DNA of 64,000 bases from Streptomyces sp. V1I1 (GTDB lineage Bacteria; Actinomycetota; Actinomycetes; Streptomycetales; Streptomycetaceae). The stretch covers positions 4,217,001 to 4,281,000 of the forward strand of contig NZ_JAUSZH010000001.1 in assembly GCF_030817355.1 (NCBI RefSeq), written 5' to 3'. Positions 62,507 to 64,000 of the stretch are shown here, in pieces (the first letter of the stretch is position 1; each line of letters starts with the position of its first letter). The translations under genes and the position numbers were made by a program. Below the pieces are notes generated by a model. The model searched no databases. It had not been told where the DNA came from and was given only the letters and a program-made list of their open reading frames with translations.

Positions 62507-62932
62507 TCATACCTTCTTGACCACGATTGAGTCCGGGACCAGCCTCTCCAGGTCGTCCACGTCCGAGGTGAAGACGGTGACCTGCCCCTTCTGCTGTCGC
62601 GCGATGACGGCGAGCACTGCGTCGATCGCGTACTTGTGGCCGTGCAGCTTGGCGTCGGCGAGGAGCCGACGGGCCTGACGGGCCTCGTCCTTCCCGATAT
62701 CGGCGACTTTGAGCCGGGAGAGCACCCAGTCCCAGCGTTGTTCGGTGGTCCTGCCGTCATACGCCTCGACCAGCGTCATCGGGGAGGTCACGACCTCCGC
62801 CTCGCCCCGGGCCGCGAGGTCGAGCCAGGCGATCATCTTCCGATCGCCGCGCACGGCCAAGGACAGGGCTTCGCAGTCGAGTACGAAGATGCGTAGAGGC
62901 GGCTGCCTGTGCTCGGCGGCCTGCTTCTTCAC
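62507..62932 (-). CDS. PIN-domain toxin (VapC-like) of element E2
   Basis: A 141-residue PIN ribonuclease: FVLDCEALSLAV (Asp), TSPMTLVEAYDG (Glu), HKYAIDAVLAVIA (Asp) and VFTSDVDDLERL (Asp). Normal VapC length, stopping 11 bases short of the arm-type repeat. It starts inside the antitoxin stop (ATGA). Confidence 0.88.
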   Translation of the reverse strand: MKKQAAEHRQPPLRIFVLDCEALSLAVRGDRKMIAWLDLAARGEAEVVTSPMTLVEAYDGRTTEQRWDWVLSRLKVADIGKDEARQARRLLADAKLHGHKYAIDAVLAVIARQQKGQVTVFTSDVDDLERLVPDSIVVKKV

Positions 62933-63207
62933 GCGGCCTCTCCGGCGTTGTGCTTTCCGGCGGCGCGGCGGCGCTCGTGCTCGGCGTCGAGGTCCGCCAG
63001 TTCCTCGAACGCTGCCGCGCGTTCGTCCTCGGTGACCGGACCGTGTTCCTCCTGCAGCCAGTCCACCAGCTCCCGCAGCCGGTCCCGATCGCGCTTGAAG
63101 CGCAGCGCCTCGGCGACATACGCCGACAGGCCCCGCTCTGCTGCCTCCGCGCGGATCTCGTCAAGGAGATCCTCGGGGATCGTCACCGTCACCTTCTTTG
63201 TCGCCAT
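62929..63207 (-). CDS. CopG/RHH-type antitoxin of element E2
   Basis: A 92-residue protein: MATKKVTVTIPEDLLDEIRAEAAERGLSAYVAEALRFKRDRDRL, a standard ribbon-helix-helix start, then an acidic toxin-binding tail (VTEDERAAAFEELADLDAEHERRRA). ATG at 63207, or 63219 with four more residues. Not related in sequence to the E1 antitoxin beyond the fold. Confidence 0.85.
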   Translation of the reverse strand: MATKKVTVTIPEDLLDEIRAEAAERGLSAYVAEALRFKRDRDRLRELVDWLQEEHGPVTEDERAAAFEELADLDAEHERRRAAGKHNAGEAA

Positions 63208-63348
63208 ACAAGTGACCATACTCCGGGTATTGGTGTCCTTACCAGATTGCCGTGCTCGGACAGGCAAGGCAGCTCGGGGCGCAGGACGCTTCGGTATTGC
63301 GGGCTCGTTCCGGTCCGGGCGCGCGAGCTCTGGGAGCAGCCCAAGGAC

Positions 63349-63371
63349 AACTGAGACGGAAACTGAGACGG
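63349..63371 (+). repeat. E2 right arm-type direct repeat
   Basis: TGAGACG twice with a 12-base period (ACTGAGACGGAAACTGAGAC), matching the E2 left heptamer in six of seven positions. Confidence 0.55.
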
Positions 63372-63377
63372 ACAACG

Positions 63378-63412
63378 CCGAAGGGCCCCACCGCGAACGG
63401 TGGGGCCCTTCA
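63378..63412 (-). terminator. Island terminator 4 (of the intact tRNA)
   Basis: Stem GAAGGGCCCCACCG / CGGTGGGGCCCTTC with a 4-nt loop, 23 bases past the encoded CCA of the tRNA on the minus strand. Confidence 0.85.
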
Positions 63413-63437
63413 ACGTATTGCCCGGTGAGAGCAATGG

Positions 63438-63522
63438 CGGAGGATACGAGATTCGAACTCGTGAGGGGTTGCCCCCAACACGCTTTCCAAGCGTGCGCCC
63501 TAGGCCACTAGGCGAATCCTCC
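63438..63522 (-). tRNA. tRNA-Ser (anticodon GGA), intact integration target
   Basis: Minus-strand class II tRNA: acceptor GGAGGAT / ATCCTCC-type pairing, anticodon loop CTTGGAAA giving GGA, long variable arm (GTTGGGGGCAACCCC), T-loop TTCGAATC, discriminator G at 63438 and encoded CCA at 63437-63435. Three fragments of it lie to the left at 54.88, 58.69 and 62.33 kb. Confidence 0.95.
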
Positions 63523-63593
63523 GCGGCAAACAATACAAGACGTTGAGGAGTGCTAGCGAACTCGTTCCCACCCCCTGCCATCAGGTACCCTGT

Positions 63594-63690
63594 GCGGAGC
63601 CCCTCACGTGGCGCTATCTGACTGAACTCCCCCAGGGCCGGAAGGCAGCAAGGGTAGGTCGGCTCTGGCGGGTGCGTGGGGGGCGCTTGC
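63594..63690 (+). ncRNA. ffs: Signal recognition particle RNA (small bacterial type)
   Basis: The conserved Ffh-binding tip CAGGGCCGGAAGGCAGCAAG is at about 63632-63651. The closing stem pairs GCCCCTCACG (63599-63608) with CGTGGGGGGC (63675-63684). One hairpin of about 95 nt without an Alu domain. Lies between tRNA-Ser and dnaX as in other Streptomyces. Ends are approximate. Confidence 0.9.
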
Positions 63691-63819
63691 GTTTGCGGAC
63701 GGCGGTGGCGCCGGCGGATGCTGCCGGGCCCGGTCGGACACCGGCCCGGCCCCCGCCCGGCAGCGGCAGACATCGGCGGGCGGCGTCGCTTGTCAGTAGG
63801 CCCCGATAACCTCGTAGGC

Positions 63820-64000
63820 GTGTCGTCCCTTGCGCTGTACCGCCGCTATCGCCCCGAGTCGTTCGCCGAGGTCATCGGGCAGGAGCATGTCACTGACCCG
63901 CTGCAGCAGGCCCTGCGGAACAACCGGGTCAATCACGCGTACCTGTTCAGCGGGCCGCGCGGCTGTGGCAAGACGACCAGTGCGCGCATCCTCGCCCGCT
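63820..64000 (+). CDS. dnaX: DNA polymerase III subunits gamma/tau, 5' part
   Basis: The first 60 residues of the clamp-loader ATPase: [30 protein letters not shown], then [22 protein letters not shown] with the Walker A Lys. GTG start at 63820. The gene runs off the window. Confidence 0.95.
   Translation, partial: MSSLALYRRYRPESFAEVIGQEHVTDPLQQALRNNRVNHAYLFSGPRGCGKTTSARILAR

Noticed and set aside
54880..63490. Reading the repeated tRNA-Ser ends as a CRISPR array
   Set aside because: Only four copies, kilobases apart, unequal lengths, and they are tRNA sequence; no cas genes.

Overview
The window is high-GC actinobacterial DNA that looks like a Streptomyces chromosome core. Coding frames show strong third-position GC bias, GTG starts are frequent, and the gene order sigN-like / sigF / tadA / upp ... 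tRNA-Ser(GGA) / ffs / dnaX is the order I know from Streptomyces. The genus is inferred from content and synteny, not from a marker search. One strand or the other is coding almost everywhere, with short gaps, ATGA/GTGA overlaps and many hairpin terminators.

Layout. 0-6.9 kb: 3' end of a SigE-type sigma factor, an acyl-CoA ligase, a large PAS/pseudo-kinase/pseudo-receiver protein and a subtilisin-inhibitor-like secreted protein. 7.1-7.5 kb: tRNA-Ser(GCU) and tRNA-Arg(ACG). 7.6-16.7 kb: small metabolic genes, then a response regulator/histidine kinase pair reading into two glycosyltransferases. 16.7-19.6 kb: a dead MFS transporter with an apparently intact operator and TetR-type regulator, then 1 kb of GC-rich non-coding repeats. 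19.6-23.8 kb: PPOX protein, marR-mfs operon with two operators, small membrane protein, lipoprotein. 23.9-29.6 kb: sigN-like and sigF, small conserved genes, tRNA-Ser(CGA), tadA (frameshifted here) with its partner gene, upp and a LytR_C protein. 30-38 kb: secreted aminopeptidase, HhH-GPD protein, and a metal block (Met-rich peptide, CopA-type ATPase, PCu(A)C-like protein, three-gene ABC transporter). 38-47 kb: acyl-CoA ligase/CoA-transferase divergent from an acyl-CoA dehydrogenase, an MFS transporter coupled to a frameshifted GH88-like gene, a His/Met-rich membrane protein with an ECF sigma factor, and an aldo/keto reductase remnant. 47-53.4 kb: DUF7144-like protein, tetR-SDR divergent from an alpha/beta hydrolase, and a DUF5994/PRC-barrel/PP2C stress-type group. 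53.4-54.8 kb: an orphan peptide with a GG leader, then two gene stumps. 54.8-63.5 kb: a tandem genomic island built on the 3' end of tRNA-Ser(GGA). 63.6-64 kb: SRP RNA and the start of dnaX.

The most unusual region is the island. The tRNA-Ser 3' end occurs once intact (63438-63522) and three more times as fragments (54.88, 58.69 and 62.33 kb), each with its own different terminator hairpin. The two right-hand segments (3.6 kb and 1.1 kb) are each bounded by a private pair of 12-bp-period direct repeats that look like integrase arm sites. Each carries a vapBC-type toxin-antitoxin pair, and neither encodes an integrase. The segment to their left carries a 1015-residue HTH/P-loop protein with about 15 repeats of 32 residues.

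Several genes carry single-base frameshifts (tadA, the GH88-like gene, the 3' end of the GT39 gene). All lie in or beside short homopolymers, so sequencing error must be excluded before they are read as biology.
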